Source: CAZGMC01 sp964526565
GTDB lineage: Bacteria > Pseudomonadota > Alphaproteobacteria > DSM-16000 > Inquilinaceae
DNA: 16,074 nucleotides
NCBI GenBank assembly: GCA_964526565.1
Contig: CAZGMC010000095.1
Coordinates: 1-16,074, forward strand
Reading direction: 5' to 3'
The number at the start of each line of letters is the position of its first letter. Within the stretch, counting starts at the first letter, position 1. Position numbers and translations under genes: made by a program. The notes beneath the pieces were generated by a model that worked only from the letters and a program-made list of their open reading frames with translations, was not told the DNA's origin and did no database searches. This document shows positions 6,493 to 13,288 of the stretch, one piece after another.

Positions 6493-8811
6493 GTGAAGAA
6501 GTTCGGCATCGGCCAGGCGGTGCGGCGCAGCGAGGACCGGCGCTTCGTCACCGGCCACGGCCGCTACCTCGACGACATCGACCTGCCCGGCCAGGCCTGT
6601 GGCTGGTTCCTGCGGGCGCCGCTGGCCCATGCCGCGATCCGCCGGCTCGACACCGCGGCCGCGGCGGCGGCACCGGGCGTGGTCGGCATCGTCACCGGCG
6701 CCGACCTGGCTGCCGACGGCATCGGCACGATCCCCTGCCCCGGCCGGGTGCGCAACCGCGACGGCAGCCGCCAGCCGGCCACGCCGCGGCCGGCCCTGGC
6801 CCAGGGGCGTGTCCGCCACGTCGGCGATCCGGTGGCGCTGGTCGTCGCCGACACGGCCGACCGGGCCATGGACGCCGCCGAGCTGATCGACGTGGACTAC
6901 GAGCCGCTGCCGGTGGTGACCGACCCGGTCGCGGCGCTGGCCGACGGTGCGCCGCAGATCTGGGACGAGGCGCCCGGCAACCAGGCGTTCGACTGGGAGC
7001 TGGGCGACGCCGGCGCAGTGGCGGCGGCCTTCGCCAGGGCGGCGCACGTCATCAGCCTCGACCTGGTCAACAACCGGGTCGTCGCCTGCCCGATGGAGGA
7101 TCGGGCCTGCCTGGCCGCCTACGACACCGACACCGGCCGCTTCACCCTCCATGTCTCGTGCCAGGGCGTGCACGACCTGCGTGACATGCTGGCCGAGGCC
7201 GTCTTCCGCCTGCCGCCCGATCGCTTCCACGTGATCTGCCCGGACGTGGGCGGCGGCTTCGGCATGAAGATCTTCCTGTATCCCGAATATGTCGCGACGC
7301 TGTACGCCGCGCGCCGCCTGGGCCGTCCGGTCAAGTGGACGGCCGAGCGGACCGAGGCATTCGTCAGCGACGACCACGGCCGCGACGCCGTCAGCCGCGC
7401 CGAACTGGCGCTGGATGCCGACGGCCGGTTCCTGGCGCTGAAGGTGGACACCGTTGCCAACCTGGGCGCCTATCTGTCGAATTTCGGCCCGTTCATCGCC
7501 ACCGCCGCCGGCAACCGGATGCTCTGTGGCCTGTACCGGATGGAGGCCGTCCATGCGCGGGTGCGCGGCGTCTACACCAATACCCAGCCGGTCGACGCCT
7601 ATCGCGGCGCCGGCCGGCCCGAAGCGGCCTATCTGGTCGAACGCATGGCCGACCTGGCGGCGCGGCGGCTGGACCTGTCGCCGGCCGAGATCCGGCGGCG
7701 CAATTTCATCCCGCCCGAGGCCATGCCGTACCGCACCGCCACCGGCCTGACCTATGACAGCGGCGAGTTCGCCTGCAACCTGGACGACGCGCTGGCCCTG
7801 GCCGATGCGGACGGTTTCCCGGCGCGGCGCCGGGCCGCCGAGGCGATCGGGCGGCTGCGCGGCATCGGCCTGTCGGCCTATGTCGAGGCCAGCGCCGGGT
7901 TCGGCACCGAGTCGCCGACGCTGCGCGTCGCCCGCGACGGCCGCGTCACGGTCTTGATCGGCACCCAGTCCAACGGCCAGGGGCATGAGACCGCCTACAA
8001 GCAGGTCGTCGCCGAGCACCTGGGCGTGGCACCAGACCGGATCGACGTGGTCCAGGGCGACACCGACCGCATCGCCACCGGCGAGGGCACCGGCGGCTCG
8101 CGCTCGCTGCTCGTCGGCGGCGTCGGGCTGGCCGAGGCGGCGCTCAAGGTGCGCGAGGCGGCGCGGGTGCGGGCTGCCGACCTGCTTGAGGCGGCGGCCG
8201 CCGACGTCGCCTGGGAGGACGACCGCTTCGTCATCGTCGGCACCGACCGGGCGCTGACTCTGGCCGAGGTCGCGGCGGCCGCCGAGGACGAGACCGCCTT
8301 CGCCGAGACCGGCTTCTACAAGCCGGCCGCCAACACCTATCCCAACGGCGTCCACGTGTGCGAGGTGGAGATCGACCCGGATACCGGCCACACCGAGGTC
8401 GTCGCCTACACCGTCGTCGACGACATGGGCCGTGTGTTCAACCCGCTGCTGCTGACCGGACAGATCCATGGCGGCGTCGCCCAGGGGCTGGGCCAGGCAC
8501 TGCTGGAGCACGTCGTGTTCGATCCCGACAGTGGCCAGTTGCTGTCCGCCTCGTTCATGGACTATGCCCTGCCGCACGCGCGCTCGCTGCCGTTTCTCAC
8601 CGTGCGGTTCAACGAGGTGCCGTGCCGGACCAACCCGCTCGGCATCAAGGGCGCCGGTGAGGCCGGGGCGGTCGGCGCGCCGCCGGCGGCGATCAACGCA
8701 GTGGTCGACGCGCTCGACCGCTACGGTGTCGAGCACGTCGACATGCCGGCGACGCCGGCCCGCATCTGGGACATCCTGCATCGCGCCCGTACGCGGGCTG
8801 CCGCGGAGTGA
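6493..8811 (+). CDS. Xanthine dehydrogenase/CoxL-family molybdopterin-binding subunit (form II-like), orphan
   Basis: A 772-residue large subunit of the molybdenum hydroxylase family, which hydroxylates aldehydes, N-heterocycles or related substrates using the Mo-cytosine-dinucleotide cofactor. The N-terminal domain opens with VRRSEDRRFVTGHGRYLDDI, typical of the a/b-hammerhead domain. Cofactor-binding motifs follow: GGGFGMK (253-259), a Q-rich loop TQSNGQGHET (491-500) and the catalytic glutamate E723 in KGAGEAGAVG. The active-site loop reads AYRGAGR (369-375), not the AYRCSFR of true (form I) CO dehydrogenase, so CO oxidation is unlikely. The 2Fe-2S small subunit and FAD medium subunit normally encoded beside it are absent within the window. 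The next gene, cysQ, starts five bases after its stop and probably shares its transcript. Family sure; substrate unknown. Confidence 0.93.
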   Translation: MKKFGIGQAVRRSEDRRFVTGHGRYLDDIDLPGQACGWFLRAPLAHAAIRRLDTAAAAAAPGVVGIVTGADLAADGIGTIPCPGRVRNRDGSRQPATPRPALAQGRVRHVGDPVALVVADTADRAMDAAELIDVDYEPLPVVTDPVAALADGAPQIWDEAPGNQAFDWELGDAGAVAAAFARAAHVISLDLVNNRVVACPMEDRACLAAYDTDTGRFTLHVSCQGVHDLRDMLAEAVFRLPPDRFHVICPDVGGGFGMKIFLYPEYVATLYAARRLGRPVKWTAERTEAFVSDDHGRDAVSRAELALDADGRFLALKVDTVANLGAYLSNFGPFIATAAGNRMLCGLYRMEAVHARVRGVYTNTQPVDAYRGAGRPEAAYLVERMADLAARRLDLSPAEIRRRNFIPPEAMPYRTATGLTYDSGEFACNLDDALALADADGFPARRRAAEAIGRLRGIGLSAYVEASAGFGTESPTLRVARDGRVTVLIGTQSNGQGHETAYKQVVAEHLGVAPDRIDVVQGDTDRIATGEGTGGSRSLLVGGVGLAEAALKVREAARVRAADLLEAAAADVAWEDDRFVIVGTDRALTLAEVAAAAEDETAFAETGFYKPAANTYPNGVHVCEVEIDPDTGHTEVVAYTVVDDMGRVFNPLLLTGQIHGGVAQGLGQALLEHVVFDPDSGQLLSASFMDYALPHARSLPFLTVRFNEVPCRTNPLGIKGAGEAGAVGAPPAAINAVVDALDRYGVEHVDMPATPARIWDILHRARTRAAAE

Positions 8812-8816
8812 CGGCC

Positions 8817-9608
8817 ATGGTACCGCTCTATGTCGACCTGATGCCGCAGCTGGTCCGCCTCGCCATCGAGGCCGGGGCGGCGACGCTCCGCTACTATGGC
8901 TCCGGCCGGGAGGAGGCCAGGGAGAAGGTCGACGGCAGCCCGGTCACCGCCGCCGACCACGCCGCCGAGGCGGTCATCCTGGCGCGGCTGGCCGAGCTGA
9001 CCCCGGCCGTGCCGGTGGTCGCCGAGGAGGCGGTCGCCGCCGGCGAGGTGCCGGACATAGGGGACGGCACGTTCTGGCTGGTCGACCCGCTGGACGGCAC
9101 CCGCGAGTTCCTGGGCGGCAACGGCGAGTTCACCGTCAACATCGCGCTGATCGAGAACGGCCTGCCGGTGCTGGGCGTCGTCCACGCCCCGGCGCTGGGG
9201 CTGACCTACTCCGGCATCGTCGGCCAGGGCGCCCGGCTGGCCGAGGGCAACGCGCCGTCGCGGCCGATTGCCGCCCGCACGCCGCCCGACGACGGCATCG
9301 TCGTCGTCGCCAGCCGCCGCCACGGCGACCAGGACGCCCTGGCGGACCACCTGGACCGCTACCGTGTGGTGGCGGAACGGCGCATCGGCAGCTCGCTCAA
9401 GTTCTGCCTGCTGGCCACCGGGGAGGCCGACCTCTACCCGCGGTTCGGCCGCACCATGGAATGGGACACGGCGGCCGGCGATGCCGTGCTGCGCGCCGCC
9501 GGCGGCAGCGTCAGGACCGTCGACGGCGAGACGCTGCGCTACGGCAAGCGCGAGTTCGAGAACCCCTACTTCGTCGGCTTCGGCAAATGGCAGGGTGCCC
9601 CCCGGTAG
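8817..9608 (+). CDS. cysQ: 3'(2'),5'-bisphosphate nucleotidase CysQ-type (inositol monophosphatase family)
   Basis: A 263-residue Mg-dependent phosphatase of the inositol monophosphatase family. Metal-site motifs are VVAEE (67-71), WLVDPLDGTREF (87-98) and MEWDTAAGDAVL (214-225). The substrate-proximal segment GSSLKFCLLATGEADLYPR (191-209) is typical of CysQ, which hydrolyses 3'-phosphoadenosine 5'-phosphate to AMP and so clears a by-product of sulfate assimilation. ATG 8817 was chosen because GGAG lies eight bases upstream; an in-frame GTG at 8808 overlaps the hydroxylase stop. The tight spacing suggests co-transcription with the hydroxylase gene, though no metabolic link is obvious. A histidinol- or inositol-phosphatase role cannot be excluded. 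Its 3' end lies 16 bases from that of a convergent membrane-protein gene. Confidence 0.88.
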   Translation: MVPLYVDLMPQLVRLAIEAGAATLRYYGSGREEAREKVDGSPVTAADHAAEAVILARLAELTPAVPVVAEEAVAAGEVPDIGDGTFWLVDPLDGTREFLGGNGEFTVNIALIENGLPVLGVVHAPALGLTYSGIVGQGARLAEGNAPSRPIAARTPPDDGIVVVASRRHGDQDALADHLDRYRVVAERRIGSSLKFCLLATGEADLYPRFGRTMEWDTAAGDAVLRAAGGSVRTVDGETLRYGKREFENPYFVGFGKWQGAPR

Positions 9609-9631
9609 CCCTGGCGCGGTAGCCCTAGCGC
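9604..9631. repeat. 14-bp tandem duplication spanning two convergent stop codons
   Basis: GGTAGCCCTGGCGC at 9604-9617 is followed directly by GGTAGCCCTAGCGC at 9618-9631, differing by one base (G9613 versus A9627). The first copy holds the TAG stop of cysQ. The second holds, through the substituted A, the TAG stop of the convergent membrane-protein gene on the other strand. Confidence 0.75.
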
Positions 9632-10527
9632 GGCGGTATCGGCGGACGTGCCGGGCGCGGCGGCGGCGCACCGGGTCCGGCCGCCTGGCCGGGATGGGCC
9701 GGCGGCGGTTCCTGCCGGCGGTAGGTGCTGGCGACCTGGGCGATCAGGAAGATCGACCGGTACAGGTCGATGAACAGGTAGAACGTCGTGAACACGACGT
9801 AGCCGATGAATGGCAGCAGTACGGCGAACCCGGCGCTGCCGATGATGATGGTGCCGGACCCCAGCACCGTGGCCTCGCCCAGGTACTGGTTGCCGATCAC
9901 GTCGAACAGGACGGCGATCGCCTGCACGCAGGCCATCACGATGCCGACGCCGAAGCCGATCGGCGTGAACTTGTACAGCCCCTTCATGCAGAACGTGATC
10001 AGGCCGACCGCCTCCTGGCCGATGCTGGCGGCCCGCGAGACGTGGACGTTGATCACCGCAGGGTTGAGCGCCACCGCCGCGCTGTAGCCGGAGAACACCA
10101 GGAAGAACAGCCCGACCAGCAGCGGCTGCAGGACGCCGCCGGCGATCGCGGCGACCAGCCCGCCGAGCGGCACCAGCGTCGCCAGCAGCACGTGGATCAG
10201 GGCGAAGATGTCCAGGAAGCCGGCCGAAGTCAGCTCGGTGCGGCTGGCCGCCACCAGCCGGTCGACCGTCGAGATCATCTTGACGCCAATATAGTTCAGG
10301 ACGATGCCGATCGGCACGATGACCAGCGCCACGATGAACACCTGGAGGCTGTTGGTGCGGATCGCCCCGACCACCAGCAGCACGACCAGGATGGCCGTCA
10401 GCACGTAGATGCCGTAGCTGCCGACGGCCGCCGCGATGCGGTCGGTGGCGCGGATCGTCCTGTCCGAGAGGATGCGGCGACAGGCGGCGAGAAAACCGTC
10501 GACCAGCTTGACGGTGGGCGACTCCAT
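9625..10527 (-). CDS. Uncharacterised six-TM membrane protein with proline-rich tail
   Basis: I do not recognise this 300-residue protein. It begins with a short cytoplasmic-looking, basic segment (1-36). Hydrophobic stretches follow at about 37-56, 61-82, 103-130, 134-153, 190-211 and 224-265, the last possibly two helices. Residues 271-300 form a hydrophilic tail rich in proline, glycine, alanine and arginine. There is no signal peptide and no clear enzymatic motif; isolated charged residues lie between helices (for example VDRLVAASRTE, 88-98). ATG 10527 was chosen because GGAGG lies nine bases upstream; longer in-frame starts up to 10638 lack one. It lies 126 bp downstream of the ParA-like gene on the same strand, so the two may be co-transcribed and functionally linked. 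It is convergent with cysQ. Confidence 0.75.
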   Translation of the reverse strand: MESPTVKLVDGFLAACRRILSDRTIRATDRIAAAVGSYGIYVLTAILVVLLVVGAIRTNSLQVFIVALVIVPIGIVLNYIGVKMISTVDRLVAASRTELTSAGFLDIFALIHVLLATLVPLGGLVAAIAGGVLQPLLVGLFFLVFSGYSAAVALNPAVINVHVSRAASIGQEAVGLITFCMKGLYKFTPIGFGVGIVMACVQAIAVLFDVIGNQYLGEATVLGSGTIIIGSAGFAVLLPFIGYVVFTTFYLFIDLYRSIFLIAQVASTYRRQEPPPAHPGQAAGPGAPPPRPARPPIPPR

Positions 10528-10653
10528 GGCGCGCAGCCTCCCTCGGTGCGTGGCGGCCGGGGTCCGGTGACGGCCCGGGTCATGGTACTGCCGGTTGGCC
10601 ATGCGCGTTTCCGTACGGCAGCCGCCCCTCCGGCGCAATCGCGAATCGACGGA

Positions 10654-11289
10654 TCACCCGCCGCAGCGCACCAGGACCTCGCGCGCCAGCGCCTGGACCT
10701 CGCGCGCCGCCACCGTCGGCCGGGCGTCGTCGGTGACGCTGCGGCCGCGGAGCAGGGCGCCGGCATAGCCGATGCGGTTGCCGAGACGGGCGTCGGCCAG
10801 CTCGGCGCCCAGCGCGGCGATCTCCGCAATGATCTCCTCGGCCACCTTGCCGCGCGGCGGCACCCGGTTGAGCACCAGGAGCACCTGCTTCTTCTCCTGG
10901 AGCGCCAGCTCCAGGGTCGGCCGGGTCGCCCACAGGTCCATCGGGCTGGGCTGGATCGGCACCAGCACCAGCCGGGCGGCGCGCACGGCAATGCGCGCCT
11001 CGGTCTCGGCGTGCGGCGGGCTGTCGATGAGCACGATGTCGTGGCTGCGCGCCAGCCGCTCCACCTCGTGGGCGGTGCGCCAGCCGGCGATGTGGACATG
11101 GGTCAGGCCGGTCTCGCTCGACTGCTTGGCCCTGGTCGCATGCCAGTGGCTGAGGCTGCCCTGCGGGTCGATGTCCAGGAGACCGACTGTGCGGCCGAGC
11201 TGCTGGATGGCGACGGCCAGGTGCGCCACCAGCGTCGTCTTGCCGGCGCCGCCCTTCTGCTGCGCCACGGTGATGACCGTACCCGCCAT
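10654..11289 (-). CDS. Small ParA-like (MinD/ParA superfamily) ATPase, no ParB nearby
   Basis: A 211-residue P-loop ATPase of the ParA/CbiA family. The deviant Walker A is QQKGGAGKTT (10-19) with the signature lysine K12; Walker A' is LLDIDPQGS (37-45); Walker B-like IVLIDSPP is at 85-92. Such ATPases position plasmids, chromosomes or protein cargoes on the nucleoid or membrane. It lacks the N-terminal DNA-binding extension of long type Ia ParA proteins. No parB gene or clear parS repeat array is present, so a role other than chromosome partition is likely. ATG 11289 has GGAGG four bases upstream; the in-frame start at 11316 would add nine residues before the conserved core. The downstream gene on the same strand encodes a membrane protein that could be its partner or cargo. 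Family is sure; role unknown. Confidence 0.88.
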   Translation of the reverse strand: MAGTVITVAQQKGGAGKTTLVAHLAVAIQQLGRTVGLLDIDPQGSLSHWHATRAKQSSETGLTHVHIAGWRTAHEVERLARSHDIVLIDSPPHAETEARIAVRAARLVLVPIQPSPMDLWATRPTLELALQEKKQVLLVLNRVPPRGKVAEEIIAEIAALGAELADARLGNRIGYAGALLRGRSVTDDARPTVAAREVQALAREVLVRCGG

Positions 11290-11317
11290 TGGTCCTCCCC
11301 CTGTAAACCTTACCATT

Positions 11318-11333
11318 GTGCCGAGCGCGGCAC
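11318..11333. promoter_or_regulatory. Palindrome in the parA-like/tsaC divergent intergenic region
   Basis: GTGCCG (11318-11323) and CGGCAC (11328-11333) form a six-base inverted repeat with a four-base spacer, within the 116-bp gap between two divergent starts. On the minus strand a weak promoter-like pair, TTGCGC and CACAAT with an 18-base spacer, would straddle it. It is a candidate operator only. Confidence 0.3.
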
Positions 11334-11405
11334 CGCATGCGCAAGTTCCTTGCCCGGCGACGCGGGGGTTGGTGCTGCGGCATGGGCACGCTATGGAACC
11401 CCGTG

Positions 11406-12389
11406 ATGGCAGAGAAGACCGAGATCGTCGACGACGGCCCGGCCGGCATTGCCCGCGCCGCCGCGGCGCTGCGCGCCGGCCGGCTGGTCGCCTTCCCGAC
11501 CGAGACCGTGTACGGCCTGGGGGCCGACGCCGGCAACGACCGCGCGGTCGCCGGCCTGTTTTCGGTCAAGGACCGGCCGCGCTTCAACCCGTTGATCGTG
11601 CATCTGCCCGACACCGGCGCGGCCGAGGCGGTGGCCCGCTTCGACGAGCGGGCGCACGTCCTGGCCGAGACGCTGTGGCCGGGGCCGCTGACCCTGGTCC
11701 TGCCGCGCCGGCCCGAGGCGGGCCTGTCGCTGCTGGTCAGTGCCGGGCTCGACACTGTGGCGGTGCGAGTGCCGGGCCACCCGGCGGCGCGGCGGCTGCT
11801 GGCCGCGGGCGGGCTGCCGGTGGCCGCACCCAGCGCCAACCGCTCCGGCCACCTCTCGCCGACGACGCCGCAGCACGTGCTGGCCGAGCTGGACGGGCGC
11901 ATCCCGCTGCTCGTCGCCGCGGGGCGCTGTCCGGTCGGCGTCGAATCGACGGTGCTCGACCTGACCGGCGACGTGCCGGCCCTGCTGCGCCCCGGCGGGA
12001 TCACGCGGGAGGATCTCGAGGCGCTGATCGGCCCGGTCGCGGTACCGGAGGGCGGCGCGGCGGCACCGCGTGCCCCCGGACAGCTGGCCAGCCACTATGC
12101 GCCGCGGGCGCCGGTGCGGCTGGAGGCGCACGGCCGCCGGCCCGGCGAGGCGCTGCTCACCTTCGGCCGCGACCCGCGCCGCGGCACCGCGATCCTGAAC
12201 CTGAGCGAGAGCGGCGACCTGGCCGAGGCGGCGGCCAACCTGTTCGCCATGCTGCGCGCGCTCGACCGCGACGACGTGACCGGCATCGCCGTCGCCCCGA
12301 TCCCCGACAGCGGCCTGGGCGCCGCCATCAACGACCGCCTGCGCCGCGCCGCGGCACCGCGGGACCGCCAGGGAAACGGCAGGACCTGA
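11406..12389 (+). CDS. tsaC: L-threonylcarbamoyladenylate synthase (Sua5/YrdC family)
   Basis: A 327-residue Sua5-type enzyme that makes threonylcarbamoyl-AMP from threonine, bicarbonate and ATP, the first step of the t6A37 modification of ANN-decoding tRNAs. The YrdC domain (about 10-200) shows AFPTETVYGLGADA (29-42), SVKDRPRFNPLIVHL (53-67), TLWPGPLTLVLP (89-100), VAAPSANRSGHLSPTT (139-154), VGVESTVLDLTG (177-188) and LLRPGGIT (193-200). The linker PGQLASHYAP (224-233) leads to a C-terminal SUA5 domain (about 234-327), so this is the long Sua5 form, not short TsaC. ATG 11406 gives the expected N-terminus; its ribosome site is weak (GGAA), and in-frame ATG 11382 is an alternative. It is monocistronic and divergent from the ParA-like gene. 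Confidence 0.95.
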   Translation: MAEKTEIVDDGPAGIARAAAALRAGRLVAFPTETVYGLGADAGNDRAVAGLFSVKDRPRFNPLIVHLPDTGAAEAVARFDERAHVLAETLWPGPLTLVLPRRPEAGLSLLVSAGLDTVAVRVPGHPAARRLLAAGGLPVAAPSANRSGHLSPTTPQHVLAELDGRIPLLVAAGRCPVGVESTVLDLTGDVPALLRPGGITREDLEALIGPVAVPEGGAAAPRAPGQLASHYAPRAPVRLEAHGRRPGEALLTFGRDPRRGTAILNLSESGDLAEAAANLFAMLRALDRDDVTGIAVAPIPDSGLGAAINDRLRRAAAPRDRQGNGRT

Positions 12390-12768
12390 TCGCGTCAGAA
12401 AGTCCTGTTCAGGCTGGGCTGGCCGCGACGGGGCGTGCTGAACGGCTGCAGCAAAACCTGCGCCGGGCTGTTGTCCCGAGTCGGTGCGACAGAACACCGC
12501 ATCCGGCCTCGCCCGATGCGGGTCGGCCCGGTGCCGGCGCCGGGACGGAACTCCCTTGATATGATATGATTGCGCCAAACCTGTTCGTGGCGTGCATCTT
12601 ATAACAAATTTTCTGACAATAAGGAAATATTTTGTCCAATCTGGTCCCGTCAAGCATCCAGATCAATCAGATCATTGGCGGTGCCGGATCTGCGCTGCCT
12701 CAACTCATCCGGAAGACCGTCAAGGCTTGAATGCGGTTGTCTGCCGTTCTCACCGTGGTAACGCTCGG

Positions 12769-12796
12769 CCTGCCCGTGCGGAGCCGCACGGGCAGG
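12769..12796. repeat. Perfect 13-bp inverted repeat (strong hairpin) upstream of the symporter operon
   Basis: CCTGCCCGTGCGG (12769-12781) and CCGCACGGGCAGG (12784-12796) are perfect reverse complements separated by two bases, so an RNA copy would form a very stable hairpin. No T-run follows on either strand within ten bases, which argues against a simple terminator. It lies about 150 bp before the DUF4212 start and could be a leader hairpin, an attenuator or an operator. Confidence 0.6.
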
Positions 12797-12814
12797 ACGC
12801 GGCTGACGGCATTC

Positions 12815-12842
12815 CAGGGACGCGGGTGTGTCGTCAGGGACG
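12815..12842. repeat. CAGGGACG direct repeat at 20-bp spacing
   Basis: CAGGGACG occurs at 12815-12822 and again at 12835-12842, start-to-start 20 bases, roughly two helical turns. Flanking them, GGCATTCC (12808-12815) and GGAATGCC (12864-12871) form an eight-base inverted pair. Same-face direct repeats are common in activator sites, so this is a candidate binding region; chance cannot be excluded in GC-rich DNA. Confidence 0.3.
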
Positions 12843-12946
12843 TATGGGCAGTGCCGACCGCCGGGAATGCCCCGGGCACGCCGGCTCCAGGCGGGCAGGG
12901 TCGGCCCATCCCCATTGCAATTCACGATAATCGGGAGCGAACGCCG

Positions 12947-13288
12947 ATGAACAAAGCTTACAAAAAGGAATGCTGGGTGGCGCTGATCGCCTTTGCGGTC
13001 GTGACGCTGCTCACGCATATCTTTCCTCTGTACTTCATCTTCCGAGAGACCATTGAAGAGGCACTCGCCACAGGGACGATGACCATCTTCGGCTTTCCGG
13101 CCCATTACCTGCTGACGATCGTGGTCGGCTGGCTGGTGGTGGTCCCCCTGTACTGGATCTACATCCAGGTCAGCGAGAAGGTCGACGACGAGATCGCCGA
13201 GTCCGCCCCGTTCGCCGTTCTGGAGGAGCGGGAGCGGGAGCGGGAGCGCATGGCCGCCGCGAAGGCGCCGACGGGAGGTGCCGAATGA
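12947..13288 (+). CDS. Sodium/solute symporter small subunit (DUF4212 family)
   Basis: A 113-residue inner-membrane protein with two predicted membrane helices (about 10-31 and 48-73), as in DUF4212 proteins that accompany VC_2705-type sodium/solute symporters. The N-terminus MNKAYKKECW and the central FPLYFIFRETIEEAL region fit the family. The C-terminal tail contains four glutamate-arginine repeats from a tandem hexanucleotide (GGAGCG, 13225-13248). ATG 12947 has GGGAG ten bases upstream. The stop overlaps the start of the large subunit in an ATGA, so the two are translationally coupled and likely made in fixed ratio. Its precise role in transport is not established for the family. Confidence 0.9.
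   Translation: MNKAYKKECWVALIAFAVVTLLTHIFPLYFIFRETIEEALATGTMTIFGFPAHYLLTIVVGWLVVVPLYWIYIQVSEKVDDEIAESAPFAVLEERERERERMAAAKAPTGGAE
13225..13248 (+). repeat. Four tandem GGAGCG hexamers within the small-subunit gene
   Basis: Four exact copies of GGAGCG run from 13225 to 13248 and encode the Glu-Arg repeats of the small-subunit tail. Unit length is a multiple of three, so copy-number changes would lengthen or shorten the tail without a frameshift. Confidence 0.8.

Larger units (their letters stand above)
12390..12946 (+). promoter_or_regulatory. 557-bp leader/intergenic region upstream of the symporter operon
   Basis: No gene is supported. The first part (12390-12555) is GC-rich with small hairpins, including CCGCATC (12497-12503) with GATGCGG (12515-12521), which may help end tsaC transcription. 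From about 12556 to 12640 the DNA is strongly AT-rich, unlike anything else in the window, with a tandem ATATGAT-type repeat at 12560-12570. It is the most likely promoter region for the symporter operon, although no canonical -35/-10 pair is clear. AGATCA occurs twice with nine-base spacing (12660-12665, 12669-12674). The last third carries a strong hairpin and further repeats, listed separately. Confidence 0.5.

Noticed and set aside
6493..8811. Possible carbon monoxide dehydrogenase large subunit (CoxL)
   Set aside because: The active-site loop reads AYRGAGR, not the AYRCSFR needed for form I CO dehydrogenase, and the CoxS and CoxM partners are absent.
10654..11289. Chromosomal parAB partition locus or plasmid origin
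   Set aside because: No parB, parS cluster, repA or iterons are visible, and neighbours are housekeeping genes.
12556..12571. TTGAT followed by ATGAT repeats, considered as an FNR/CRP-type site
   Set aside because: The second half does not match ATCAA in the required inverted orientation and spacing.
12617..12625. CAATAAGGA here also occurs at 6328-6336 within the murJ inverted-repeat array
   Set aside because: Only nine bases match, the inverted partner is missing, and the surrounding sequence differs, so a shared operator is not supported.
12409..12666. An 85-codon minus-strand open frame in the symporter leader
   Set aside because: It has no ribosome site, no recognisable domain, and runs through hairpin-rich GC sequence with non-coding-like composition.
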